Source: Alteripontixanthobacter maritimus (lineage in GTDB: Bacteria > Pseudomonadota > Alphaproteobacteria > Sphingomonadales > Sphingomonadaceae). From it: DNA of 64,000 bases. Of the stretch, positions 8,618 through 17,549 are shown in pieces. The translations under genes and the position numbers were made by a program. The notes beneath the pieces are model-generated. The model worked only from the letters and a program-made list of their open reading frames with translations. It searched no databases and had not been told where the DNA came from. Location: contig NZ_QBKA01000002.1 in NCBI RefSeq assembly GCF_003340475.1, positions 1,807,501 through 1,871,500 on the forward strand, given 5' to 3'. Numbering within the stretch: position 1 is the stretch's first letter; each line of letters opens with the position of its first letter.

Positions 8618-8693
8618 GGCTGCGCGGTTAGCGGATTGCACCCGGTGCGCCAAGAGTTTGGTTGGTCACGCGACCCGCCGCACTGCTGCGTAC

Positions 8694-9206
8694 CTACCAT
8701 TCCACCTTGTCGCCGGGTTCTATGCCCAGTTCGGCGGCGCGGCCGCCGGCAAGTTCCAGAACGGCGCTGGCCAAACCGACAGATGTAACCGACTCGGTGG
8801 AATAGGGCACGGTGTTGGCCGCGATGTTGTTGATCCGCCCATCGGTCCCTACGAAAATGATATCCAGCGGCAGAGGTGTGTTCTTCATCCAAAAACTGCG
8901 CACAGTCGGCGTTTCGGATGGGAACAGCATTCCTTCGTTCGGGCCAAGTTCGGTGCGGAACATCAGGCCCTTTGCCTGTTCTTCCGCAGTATCTGCCAAC
9001 TCCACCCTGAATTGATGGACCGTGTTCCGGTTCGTCACGGTGAGCGGAATGACTTTCAGGCCGGAAACCGGATGGGCGGTATCGGAAACCGCAACATCCT
9101 CTACCGGAGTGGCAGCAGGCGAAGGTTGGGTGGAACACGCCGCAAGCGCCAGGCAGGCTGCGATAGCTGCCAGGGTCTTGCCGGGGATGGATACAGCTTT
9201 GATCAT
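8694..9206 (-). CDS. DUF192-domain lipoprotein
   Basis: The 170-residue product has a lipoprotein signal peptide (MIKAVSIPGKTLAAIAACLALAAC) and a DUF192 domain recognised by EEQAKGLMFRTELGPNEGML, SFWMKNTPLPLDIIFV and VLELAGGRAAELGIEPGD. DUF192 proteins are small secreted beta-barrel-like proteins of unknown role. It is the first gene of the leftward DUF192-NDUFA12-DUF2155 group, with 76 nt before the next gene. recX ends 24 nt upstream on the same strand, so co-transcription is possible. Confidence 0.92.
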   Translation of the reverse strand: MIKAVSIPGKTLAAIAACLALAACSTQPSPAATPVEDVAVSDTAHPVSGLKVIPLTVTNRNTVHQFRVELADTAEEQAKGLMFRTELGPNEGMLFPSETPTVRSFWMKNTPLPLDIIFVGTDGRINNIAANTVPYSTESVTSVGLASAVLELAGGRAAELGIEPGDKVEW

Positions 9207-9230
9207 AACACCATTATCGCGCTATGAGGG

Positions 9231-9842
9231 TCATTCGTCCAGATAGGCCTGCGCCGCCCATTCTTCCGCAGCAGCTTCGGTAGGCGCATCGAGCACAGCG
9301 CGCGCGGTGTCGAAGCCGTGTCCGGCCCGGATCATGCGGGCGAGGTGCTTTTCCCGCATCGGACGGTCGACAGTTGGGCCGAACGGTCCGAAGCGGCGTT
9401 TGCGTGCCAGAACCAACGCCGCCTCGCGCCTGGCCGCTTCACCCGGGCTGACTTCTTCGCGGATAGCCTCGTCGATGCCTGCTTGATGGAGAGCCTGTGA
9501 TACCCGCCGTGCGCCATACCCGCGCCGCAGCAGCCCGCCGGACTTGGCGCGTGCATAAGCCTCGTCGTCGATATAGCCCAGCTCGACGTATTTCTGCGCG
9601 AGCGCGGCAGTATCGGGCTGCTCCTCGGCATCCTCGCTCCACCCGCGCTCGCGCAACTTGCGCTGCAAATACTGCTCGAGCTTGTGCGAACTGGTGGAAA
9701 ACCGGGCGACGTAGGACAAGGCCAGATCGCGCAGGGATGTGGGGTCGAGTGGCTTGGGCGGGCGTTTTTCGCGCCGCTCGCCATATTTCTTCGAAGGCTT
9801 GCCGGATGGCTTTCCAAAGGTCATTGGCCTTATTCGTGCCAC
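9231..9842 (-). CDS. recX: Regulatory protein RecX
   Basis: RecX inhibits RecA filament growth in homologous recombination. The 203-residue protein has a basic amino-terminal extension rich in Lys/Arg/Pro, then the helical RecX repeats (SLRDLALSYVARFSTSSHKL, YIDDEAYARAKSGGLLRRGY, GARRVSQALHQAGID). The GTG at 9842 is the longest start; an in-frame ATG at 9824 is equally possible because AAGG lies near it. It is not beside recA in this window. Identity rests on the repeat pattern and typical length. Confidence 0.9.
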   Translation of the reverse strand: MARIRPMTFGKPSGKPSKKYGERREKRPPKPLDPTSLRDLALSYVARFSTSSHKLEQYLQRKLRERGWSEDAEEQPDTAALAQKYVELGYIDDEAYARAKSGGLLRRGYGARRVSQALHQAGIDEAIREEVSPGEAARREAALVLARKRRFGPFGPTVDRPMREKHLARMIRAGHGFDTARAVLDAPTEAAAEEWAAQAYLDE

Positions 9843-9968
9843 AAACTCACCCGATTGGACAGCCTGTGCAGTATCTCAAGCTATTCTCCAATAGTACAGG
9901 GAGCCAGATGCAGACCGACTGACATGCGGTAAACGCGCCGTTCACCGCTACAGGTCTGCAATGACGAC

Positions 9969-11723
9969 ATGAACGATATTTCCCTAAAAACCAAAGATGC
10001 AGCGGCTTTCCAGCCCACCCCAAACAATTGCCCCCTGCCCCGGCGTCGCAGCGATTTCGCGACTTTTACAGATGCGATGAATTACGCCGCGACCAGTCAG
10101 AAGGGCCTCAATTTCCACGATATGCGCGGCAAGCTGGAGCGGGCCTATCCTTACGCCGAACTGCGCAGCGATGCGTTGGCGCAGGCACACAGATTGCTGG
10201 CGGCGGGCCTGAATAAGGGTGACCGGCTGGCGCTGGTGGCAGAAACCAGCCCGGAATTCGCGGCCCTGTTCTGCGGCGCGGTCTATGCCGGTATCTGGCC
10301 GGTGCCCCTCCCTTTGCCCACGACCTTCGGCGGCAAGGACAGCTATGTCGACCAGATTGCCGTGCAGCTGGCGAGTTCCGACCCGCAGATGCTGATCTAT
10401 CCGCCCGACATCGCCGACATGGCGAAGACCGCCGCCGATCGTCAGGGCTGCGACGGGGCCGATTGGGACAGTTTTTCCGCGACCGACGCTCCGGAAGCCG
10501 ACTTGCCCGAAGCGCTGCCGGAGGATATCTGCTACCTCCAATATTCCAGCGGCTCGACCCGGTTTCCCACGGGCGTCGCGGTTACGCACGAGGCGCTCCT
10601 CGACAATCTGCGCGGGCATGCCGTGGCGATGGATGTCGGGATGAACGACCGCGTCGTGAGCTGGCTGCCCTGGTATCACGATATGGGGCTGGTCGGCTGT
10701 TTCCTGTCGCTCATTTCCAACCAGGTTTCGGGCGACTATCTCAAGACCGAACACTTCGCCCGCCGCCCACTGGCGTGGCTCAGCCTAATCAGCCGCAACG
10801 AAGGCACCACGCTCAGTTATTCGCCCACATTCGGTTACGATATCTGCGCGCGGCGCGTATCCAGCCAGACGCATGTAGCGGACAAGTTCGACCTTTCCCG
10901 CTGGCGCACGGCAGGCAACGGTGCGGACATGATCCGCCCCGACGTGATGCAGAATTTCGTCAATGCCTTTGCCGAGGCAGGCTTCCAGGCGAATGCCTTC
11001 ACTCCCAGCTATGGTCTGGCAGAAGCGACGCTGGCCGTCACCGTGATGCCTCCGCGCGAAGGTATCCGGGTCGAGCTGGTCGAGGAAGAACGCCTGTCAG
11101 GGGCCGAACGCGACCTCAGCCGGCCTGCCCGCTACCGCGCGATCGTGAATTGCGGGAAGGCGGTGGAAGGCATGGAAGTGCAGATCCGCGGCGAAGGCGA
11201 TACCATCCGGGCCGACCATCAAATCGGCAAGGTCTGGTGCCGCGGAAAAAGCGTGATGCACTCCTATTTCCGCGATCCCGACGCGACTGCCGAATGCCTG
11301 GTAGGCGGCTGGCTGGACACTGGCGACATGGGTTACATGGTGGACGGATATCTGTTCATCGTCGGCCGTGCCAAGGACATGATCATCATCAACGGCAAGA
11401 ACCACTGGCCGCAGGATATCGAATGGGCGGTGGAGCAGCTTCCCGGCTTCAACCACGGCGACATCGCTGCCTTCTCGGTCGAAACCGAAGGCGAGGAAGC
11501 GCCGGCTGTGCTGGTCCACTGCCGGGTCAGCGGCGACAGCGAACGGCGCGAATTGCGCGATCAGATCCGCGACAAGGTACGCTCCATCACCGGCATGAAT
11601 TGCGTGGTGGAACTGGTCCCCCCGCGCAGCCTGCCCCGTACCAGTTCGGGCAAGCTGAGCCGTGCCAAGGCCAAACGCCTCTATCTTTCCGGCGAGATAC
11701 AACCGCTCGATCTGGCCGCCTGA
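9969..11723 (+). CDS. Fatty acyl-AMP ligase / acyl-CoA synthetase-like enzyme
   Basis: This 584-residue cytoplasmic enzyme belongs to the ANL adenylating superfamily: LQYSSGSTRFPTGVAVTHEA is the P-loop-like A3 region, SWLPWYHDMGLVG is characteristic of fatty acyl-AMP ligases, PSYGLAEATLAV is motif A5, GWLDTGDMGYM motif A7, GRAKDMIIINGKN motif A8, and TSSGKLSRAKAKR contains the catalytic A10 lysine. It activates a fatty acid as acyl-AMP, usually for transfer to an acyl carrier protein. No carrier protein or polyketide synthase lies nearby, so the acceptor is unknown. It is divergent from recX and followed by telA after 83 nt. Confidence 0.9.
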   Translation: MNDISLKTKDAAAFQPTPNNCPLPRRRSDFATFTDAMNYAATSQKGLNFHDMRGKLERAYPYAELRSDALAQAHRLLAAGLNKGDRLALVAETSPEFAALFCGAVYAGIWPVPLPLPTTFGGKDSYVDQIAVQLASSDPQMLIYPPDIADMAKTAADRQGCDGADWDSFSATDAPEADLPEALPEDICYLQYSSGSTRFPTGVAVTHEALLDNLRGHAVAMDVGMNDRVVSWLPWYHDMGLVGCFLSLISNQVSGDYLKTEHFARRPLAWLSLISRNEGTTLSYSPTFGYDICARRVSSQTHVADKFDLSRWRTAGNGADMIRPDVMQNFVNAFAEAGFQANAFTPSYGLAEATLAVTVMPPREGIRVELVEEERLSGAERDLSRPARYRAIVNCGKAVEGMEVQIRGEGDTIRADHQIGKVWCRGKSVMHSYFRDPDATAECLVGGWLDTGDMGYMVDGYLFIVGRAKDMIIINGKNHWPQDIEWAVEQLPGFNHGDIAAFSVETEGEEAPAVLVHCRVSGDSERRELRDQIRDKVRSITGMNCVVELVPPRSLPRTSSGKLSRAKAKRLYLSGEIQPLDLAA

Positions 11724-11806
11724 CTTTACGTCGCGCGCGTCTCTTGCAGACCGTGTCTTAGCATCCTAATACAGTTGGAACTGCTTTTACGGAGTATCGA
11801 CGCGCC

Positions 11807-13054
11807 ATGGATCCCGAACCCCAAGCCGCCAGCCCAACAGGGGCCGCTGCCAAACCCGTAGCGACCACCGCGCCCGTCAGCGATTTCGACCTGACGCCGC
11901 CCGATCCGGTGCCGGTAGTGGCACCCGAAAAGGCCGCCGGCCTGGTGCCGGTGGGCGAGGAGGTGAAGTCCAAGCTCGACACGAAGGTCGACGGCTTCAT
12001 CGATGATCTGGTGGCGCAGGATGCCAATTCACCCGAGTTTGGCAAGAAGGTCGATCAGCTGACGAATATGGGCCGCAAGCAGCTGGCGGCCGCGGCACAG
12101 ATGTCCAACCGCTTCCTCGACCGGCCGATCCGGGCGATGGACCAGGACAGCGGTGTGGGTGCCGATCTGGCGGAATTGCGGCGCACGGTGGAGGATCTCG
12201 ATCCCGGTCGGAAGGGCAAGCTAACGCCGCGCAAGCTGTTCGGAATCATTCCGTTCGGCAACCGGGTGAAGAAGTATTTCGACGGCTACACCAGTGCGCA
12301 GGGCCACATCCAAGCCATCCTCCAACGGTTGGAAGGCGGCAAGGACGAACTGGTTTTCGACAACGCCACCATTGATGAAGAACGGCGCAAGCTGTGGGAC
12401 GCGATGGGCGAGCTGGAACAGATGATCTACATCTCCAAGACGCTGGACGAGCGGCTGGAGGAAAAAGCGGTCGAACTCGACGCAACAGACCCCGCCAAGG
12501 CCAAGGCCCTGCGGGAAAGCGCGCTGTTCTACGTGCGGCAACGCACCCAGGACCTGCTTACCCAGATGGCAGTGAGCGTGCAGGGCTACCTCGCGCTCGA
12601 CATGGTCAAGAAGAACAACGTCGAACTGGTGAAGGGCGTGGATCGTGCCAGCACCACCACCGTGGGAGCACTCCGCACCGCAGTCACCGTGGCGCAGGCA
12701 ATGACGAATCAGCGGCTGGTGCTGCAACAGATCACGTCGCTGAACGAGACGACGGCCGGTATCATCGATTCCACCGGCACCCTGCTGCGCGAACAGACTG
12801 GCAAGATCCACGAACAGGCCGCCAGCAGCACGATCCCGCTGGAAACGCTGCAAAAGGCGTTCCAGAACGTCTATGACACGATGGACGAGGTGGACCAGTT
12901 CAAGCTGAAGGCGCTCGACAGCATGAAGCAGACGGTCACCACGCTTTCCAGCGAGGTGGAGAAGTCCAAGGGCTACATCGCGCGGGCCGAGGGGCAGGCG
13001 CAGGCGGCCAAGCTGGCCGCACCCGAAAGCGACCTGTTGAGCATCGAGAATTGA
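11807..13054 (+). CDS. TelA-family toxic anion resistance protein
   Basis: The 415-residue, mostly helical protein matches the TelA/KlaA family: an amino-terminal Ala/Pro-rich stretch, then PRKLFGIIPFGNRVKKYFDG and long coiled helices with LDMVKKNNVELVKGVDRAST and VTVAQAMTNQRLVLQQITSLN. TelA-like proteins are linked to tellurite, colicin and envelope-stress tolerance, with mechanism unresolved. The next gene, 14 nt downstream, is an XpaC-like protein; the TelA-XpaC pair recurs in many bacteria. Confidence 0.92.
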   Translation: MDPEPQAASPTGAAAKPVATTAPVSDFDLTPPDPVPVVAPEKAAGLVPVGEEVKSKLDTKVDGFIDDLVAQDANSPEFGKKVDQLTNMGRKQLAAAAQMSNRFLDRPIRAMDQDSGVGADLAELRRTVEDLDPGRKGKLTPRKLFGIIPFGNRVKKYFDGYTSAQGHIQAILQRLEGGKDELVFDNATIDEERRKLWDAMGELEQMIYISKTLDERLEEKAVELDATDPAKAKALRESALFYVRQRTQDLLTQMAVSVQGYLALDMVKKNNVELVKGVDRASTTTVGALRTAVTVAQAMTNQRLVLQQITSLNETTAGIIDSTGTLLREQTGKIHEQAASSTIPLETLQKAFQNVYDTMDEVDQFKLKALDSMKQTVTTLSSEVEKSKGYIARAEGQAQAAKLAAPESDLLSIEN

Positions 13055-13067
13055 GGAACGCGGACTG

Positions 13068-13886
13068 ATGGGCGACCTCACCAGCAATTCCGATCGGTTG
13101 ATTCAGGAAGCGCGCATCGTCCGCGACGACAATCGTGCAGGCGGACGTCACCGGCGGAATATAGGCGCCAGCATCGGCGCGGGATCGGCAGCCCTCAAAC
13201 GCAAGGCATTCCTGAAAACGATCCGCAACCTGTCCATCGTGACCCTGATGGTCCTGGTTGGCGCGATAGTTGTCGGCATGGTCATCAACGGCTTGGGTTT
13301 CGGCGGCATCGTGACGACCGCTCTGGTGCTACTGGCAGCCTGGCTTGCCGTCGGAATGCTGGGCAAGGTTAAGATCCCCAAGCGCGCAGAACTCAACAAG
13401 GGCAATGTGCAGCAAATGGTCGGCCGCACGGAATTATGGCTGGAAGCGCAGCGCCCCGCCCTCCCGGCACCGGCCGCCGATCTGGTGACCGACATGGGCG
13501 TGCAGCTCGACACGCTGGGCCTGCAGCTGGAAAAGGTCGATCAAAACCACCCTGCCGCGCACAAAGTCCGCAAGCTGGTGGGCGAGGATCTGCCGGAAAT
13601 GATTGACGGCTACCGCAGCATCCCTGAAACCATGCGATATGAACAACAGGGCGGCAGCAGCGATACGCTAAGCCCGACGCACAAGCTGGTAAAGGGAATG
13701 GAGTTGATCCGGGACGAAATCAACAGCGTAAACCGCCAACTGGCGCAAGGCTCGATCGACGATCTGTCGATCCGCACCCGCTATCTCGATTACAAATATG
13801 GCGCGACGCCGGTGGACGATCATGTCGGCGGCCACAGCAACGGGGATACGACGTCGCTTTCGTCCCCTGCAAAAGGTACCAGCTGA
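13068..13886 (+). CDS. XpaC / 5-bromo-4-chloroindolyl phosphate hydrolysis family membrane protein
   Basis: The 272-residue protein has a basic amino-terminal region, two adjacent hydrophobic helices (IVTLMVLVGAIVVGMVINGL and IVTTALVLLAAWLAVGML, residues 55-100) and a helical carboxy-terminal part (LVGEDLPEMIDGYRSIPETM). That layout fits the XpaC family, which was named from a hydrolysis phenotype and has no firmly known enzyme activity. It is coupled to telA (14-nt gap) and its TGA overlaps the next ATG by one base, so the three genes form an operon. Confidence 0.82.
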   Translation: MGDLTSNSDRLIQEARIVRDDNRAGGRHRRNIGASIGAGSAALKRKAFLKTIRNLSIVTLMVLVGAIVVGMVINGLGFGGIVTTALVLLAAWLAVGMLGKVKIPKRAELNKGNVQQMVGRTELWLEAQRPALPAPAADLVTDMGVQLDTLGLQLEKVDQNHPAAHKVRKLVGEDLPEMIDGYRSIPETMRYEQQGGSSDTLSPTHKLVKGMELIRDEINSVNRQLAQGSIDDLSIRTRYLDYKYGATPVDDHVGGHSNGDTTSLSSPAKGTS

Positions 13887-14188
13887 TGCGCGTAGCAGTC
13901 CCGCATAATTTGCCGAAAGAGGAAGTGCGCCGGCGCATGTCGGAACGAATTCCGGAACTTCAGAACCACCTTCCCGGCGGAGTGGCGAACGTTCACCATA
14001 GCTGGAAGGACGAAGACACGATGAACCTGTCGGTGCAGGCCATGGGCCAGCAGGTGGGCGGTACCATCGAGGTGGCGGAAGGCCAGTTGATCGTCGACAT
14101 GGACGTGCCGCCCGCGCTCAGTTTCTTCAAACCATTGATCGAACGCGGAATACGCGATCGTGGTCAGAAACTGCTCGGCCCCACATAG
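13886..14188 (+). CDS. Polyhydroxyalkanoic acid system family protein
   Basis: The 100-residue product (MRVAVPHNLPKEEVRRRM...) matches the small family annotated as polyhydroxyalkanoic acid system protein: an amino-terminal SPH/VPH-like strand, a helix with conserved basic residues, and the end segment DVPPALSFFKPLIERGIR. The family is found near PHA synthesis genes in some bacteria, but none are in this window. The ATG overlaps the xpaC stop (TGATG), showing translational coupling. A structural or membrane-associated role is possible; the name should be read loosely. Confidence 0.8.
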   Translation: MRVAVPHNLPKEEVRRRMSERIPELQNHLPGGVANVHHSWKDEDTMNLSVQAMGQQVGGTIEVAEGQLIVDMDVPPALSFFKPLIERGIRDRGQKLLGPT

Positions 14189-14351
14189 GTGAAGTTCCCT
14201 TAACCACGACTATTGGCGCGAATTAATTTAGTTTAACTTGCCAGCGAATACTAGGCGCTGCCCTCGAACGGCCTTTGCTCTTCGCAGGCAAGCTGCTAGA
14301 CCACGATCCTGGTGGGCATTCTGTTGGACGGGTGCGAGAAGGAAATTCCAA

Positions 14352-14918
14352 TTGAGCCGTGATACGGGCCGCAAGCAATTGCGTACCATACTTAGGCGCG
14401 AAACGATCGCGTTACATGACCGGCTGGACCGGGCAATATCGCGGTTCGATCGAACCACGGTGGCAGGATATGCGCGCTTCCTGAAAATTCAGTATGCCGC
14501 CCGCAAGGGGGCCGAAGACTGGGCCGGACAGATGCTACCGCACGCGCTGTGCCCGCCGCCCTTGGCCAGTCTTATCAGCGCCGATCTTACCCAGCTTGGC
14601 CGTTCAATGCCGGAGGCGGAACATACCGCGATACTGGCTGGCATTGATACCTCGTCACAATCGGCGGCATTGGGTGCGGCCTGGGTGCTCGCGGGATCAT
14701 CTCTGGGTAACCGGATGATGCTGCGCCAAGTGTGCGATGCCGCGCCGCAAATGCCTGTCGCGTTCCTGTCCGATCCTGCAATGCCGCAATTCTTCGCCCG
14801 GTTGCGGCCGTTGCTGGAGGAGGATGTGCGCGATCCTGCCCCCGCCATCAGGTCGGCCACGGCGATGTTCGAACATTTCGTGCAAGTTGCACTAGCGGAT
14901 GAAAGGCTGGCGGCATGA
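14352..14918 (+). CDS. bphO: Biliverdin-producing heme oxygenase-like protein (BphO)
   Basis: The 188-residue helical protein fits the heme oxygenase family used to make biliverdin for phytochromes: an amino-terminal helix with ALHDRLDRAISRFD carrying the probable proximal His, and LGAAWVLAGSSLGNRMMLRQ, which matches the distal helix Gly-rich segment. The start is TTG at 14352, with GAAGGAAA 7-8 nt upstream; an earlier in-frame TTG at 14238 lacks such a site. Its stop overlaps the phytochrome start (ATGA), so chromophore synthesis and the receptor are translationally coupled. That coupling is the main support for the specific role. Confidence 0.87.
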   Translation: MSRDTGRKQLRTILRRETIALHDRLDRAISRFDRTTVAGYARFLKIQYAARKGAEDWAGQMLPHALCPPPLASLISADLTQLGRSMPEAEHTAILAGIDTSSQSAALGAAWVLAGSSLGNRMMLRQVCDAAPQMPVAFLSDPAMPQFFARLRPLLEEDVRDPAPAIRSATAMFEHFVQVALADERLAA

Positions 14919-17473
14919 CCGATCCGCTCGACCAGCTCGACCTTACCGATTGCGACCGGGAACCCATCCACGAACTGGGTTACGTGCAGGATTTCGGCGC
15001 CTTGCTTGCCATCAACAGCGATTGGGAAATCGTTCAGCATTCGCAGAACGCGTCCGCGATTGCAGGGACGGATGCGGATCTTGGCGCTGGCACGTCGTTG
15101 ACAGAAGTTCTCTCGCCGGACGCTGCAACGGCGATCCGGAAAGCTGTGGCAGCGCTCGGCAAGGCGGATGAGGTGCAGCGCGTGTTCGGGATCGATCTGG
15201 TCGGTTCGGGCAAGTTGTTCGATTGCGCGATCCATGCCAGCGGCGATCTCGTCCTGATCGAATACGAAGCTCACGAAGCGCAATCCTACGCCTCCGACAT
15301 GGGCGGTTTGCGGCGCATGATGCTGGTGGTCGAGGAAGAAAGCACGGTCGAGAAAATCTGCCAGGCTGCGGCCGAGCAATTGAAGGATTTGCTCGGTTTC
15401 GACCGGGTAATGGTGTATCAGTTCCGTGACGACCATAGCGGCGAGGTCATCGCCGAGGCACTTGAGCCCGGGTTGGAAACCTATACCGGGCTGCGCTACC
15501 CGAAAAGCGATATTCCGGTGCAGGCCCGCGCGCTGTATCTGCGCAACCTGTTCCGCATCATTTCCGATATCGACGGGCAACGCATTCCCATCGTGCCACC
15601 GCTGACACCGTCCGGCACGCCGCTGGATCTTTCGATGAGCACGCTGCGCGCAGTTTCGCCAGTGCACCTTCTGTATCTGCGTAATATGGGCGTGCAGGCC
15701 TCGCTTTCGATATCGATCGTCGTGCGGGGCGAATTGTGGGGTCTGTTCGCCTGCCACCACTACGAACGCCGCGTACTGCCTTATGCCAGCCGGTCAGCTG
15801 CCGAACTTTTTTCGCAGCTATTTTCGATGTTCCTGGATCGTACCATCACAGATGAAAAGGCCCGGACAACCGAACGCGGTCGCGTGCTGCACAACGACCT
15901 GATGGGGGAACTTGCAGAAGGCAAACCGCTGACGGAGGAGCTTCCGCGGATCGACGCGCTGATTAGCGAAGTCATCCCGCATGATGGCTCCAGCATCTAT
16001 CTGGACGGCAGATATACCGCCCGGGGTCATGCACCTGACGAACAGCAATTTGCGGCCCTGCTTCCAGCGCTCGAGAAGCTGACATCCTCCCAGGTTGTTG
16101 CTACAGATCATATCGCAAACGAATTCCCCGAAGCCGCTCCGATTGCTCAGGTCGCGGCAGGCGCGTTGATCATTCCCACGTCCCGCGCCTCACGGGACTA
16201 CCTTATTCTGTGGCGCCGCGAGCTGGTGCAGACGGTTACCTGGGCGGGCAATCCCGACAAGGCCGTAACTGCAGCCGCTGATGGCGGACAGCTGACGCCG
16301 CGGTCGAGCTTCGCAGAATGGAAACAGTCGCGCGAAGGGCATAGTGAAAGCTGGAGCGAAGCCGACTTGCAGATCGCCGAAAGCCTGCGCCAGACGCTGG
16401 TCGAGGTGGTGCTGCGCCTGCAGGACGAGGCATCGCAGTTCAAGGATCGCGCGCAACAGCAGCAGGATCTCCTGATCGCGGAACTCAACCACCGCGTGCG
16501 AAACATCCTGAACCTGATCCGTAGCCTGCTGGGGCAATCCCGCGACGAAGCGACAGATATCGGCAGTTTCATCGATATCGTCGGCGGCAGGATCGGCGCG
16601 CTGGCATCTGCGCATGACAACATCACCCGCAAGAATTGGTCACCGGCTTCCATCAAGGAATTGATCGATAACGAAGCCGATGCCTATCTGAAGGTTGAGG
16701 ACGACCGCGTCCGCGTTACCGGCGAAGACATGCTGATCGCGCCGGAAGCCTACACTGTGCTGGCGCTGGTCGTGCATGAAATGATGACCAATTCGGCCAA
16801 ATATGGCTCGTTGTGTGATTCCAGCGGCAAACTGCAGATTGCACTATCTCGTACAGCGGACAGCGATTTGTCGATCGGCTGGCAGGAAATCGGCGGGCCA
16901 TCGGTCAGGGCACCGACCCGGCGCGGCTTTGGCAGCACCATTATCGAACGGTCCATACCGTTTGAGCTAAAGGGTGAGGCTGAAATCAGCTACCCTGAAA
17001 CCGGTGTGGAAGCGACATTCGTAATCCCAGCCCGGTTCCTTACCGACATGACCGATGAAGAGCGCGATGCTGCCGACGAGAAGGAAATTGCAATGCCTTC
17101 CGAAATTGCCGCGCCCTCCTTGCCAAACCATGTGCTGCTGGTCGAAGACAGTATGATTATCGCCATGGATGCGGAAGATATGTTCGGGTCGCTAGGCGTG
17201 AAACAAGTATCCACCGCCGCCAGTGTTCAGTCCGCCATGGCTGTGATCGAGGAGTCTGCTCCGGATTTCGCGTTGCTGGACTTCAACCTTGGCAGCGAAA
17301 CAAGCGAAGCCATCGCGGATGAACTGCGCGAACGTTCGATCCCGTTCTACTTCGCCACAGGCTATGGTGATGGCGAAGGCATTCTGGGCGAAAAGGGCGC
17401 GCTGGGTGTGCTGACCAAACCTTACGGCAAGGACGATCTTGCGCGCGTTCTGGAAATTTACGGCGCAGGCTGA
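14915..17473 (+). CDS. bphP: Bacteriophytochrome: PAS-GAF-PHY-HWE kinase with receiver domain
   Basis: This 852-residue red/far-red photoreceptor starts with a PAS domain carrying the biliverdin-attachment motif CDREPIH (Cys13). The GAF domain has DRVMVYQF and RYPKSDIPVQAR, a variant of the usual PASDIP motif. The PHY tongue carries PRSSFAEWK near residue 465. The kinase is HWE/HisKA_2-type: ELNHRVRNILNLI holds the phospho-acceptor His, and IGWQEIGGP gives the W-x-E signature. A carboxy-terminal receiver (VLLVEDS, ALLDFNLG, LTKPYG) has an intact Asp and Lys. The gene overlaps bphO. Output is unknown; no separate DNA-binding regulator is adjacent. HWE kinases with receivers often feed the general stress response of alphaproteobacteria. 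Confidence 0.96.
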   Translation: MTDPLDQLDLTDCDREPIHELGYVQDFGALLAINSDWEIVQHSQNASAIAGTDADLGAGTSLTEVLSPDAATAIRKAVAALGKADEVQRVFGIDLVGSGKLFDCAIHASGDLVLIEYEAHEAQSYASDMGGLRRMMLVVEEESTVEKICQAAAEQLKDLLGFDRVMVYQFRDDHSGEVIAEALEPGLETYTGLRYPKSDIPVQARALYLRNLFRIISDIDGQRIPIVPPLTPSGTPLDLSMSTLRAVSPVHLLYLRNMGVQASLSISIVVRGELWGLFACHHYERRVLPYASRSAAELFSQLFSMFLDRTITDEKARTTERGRVLHNDLMGELAEGKPLTEELPRIDALISEVIPHDGSSIYLDGRYTARGHAPDEQQFAALLPALEKLTSSQVVATDHIANEFPEAAPIAQVAAGALIIPTSRASRDYLILWRRELVQTVTWAGNPDKAVTAAADGGQLTPRSSFAEWKQSREGHSESWSEADLQIAESLRQTLVEVVLRLQDEASQFKDRAQQQQDLLIAELNHRVRNILNLIRSLLGQSRDEATDIGSFIDIVGGRIGALASAHDNITRKNWSPASIKELIDNEADAYLKVEDDRVRVTGEDMLIAPEAYTVLALVVHEMMTNSAKYGSLCDSSGKLQIALSRTADSDLSIGWQEIGGPSVRAPTRRGFGSTIIERSIPFELKGEAEISYPETGVEATFVIPARFLTDMTDEERDAADEKEIAMPSEIAAPSLPNHVLLVEDSMIIAMDAEDMFGSLGVKQVSTAASVQSAMAVIEESAPDFALLDFNLGSETSEAIADELRERSIPFYFATGYGDGEGILGEKGALGVLTKPYGKDDLARVLEIYGAG

Positions 17474-17498
17474 GTCTGGCCGATTTACGCAGTGTCTC

Positions 17499-17527
17499 GT
17501 GTGGGACAGGCCCGCACAGTAGTTTTT
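17499..17527 (+). terminator. Intrinsic terminator after bphP
   Basis: Arms GTGTGGG (17499-17505) and CCCGCAC (17511-17517) form a 7-bp stem with one G-U pair and a 5-nt loop; a TTTTT run begins a few bases later. It lies 26 nt past the bphP stop and just before the convergent guanylyltransferase gene. Confidence 0.6.
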
Positions 17528-17549
17528 CCGGAAACAAACTTGGTATCGT

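Noticed and set aside
12221-13087. Open frame of 288 codons antisense to telA
   Set aside because: It has no domain, no ribosome site and skewed composition; telA on the other strand is well supported.
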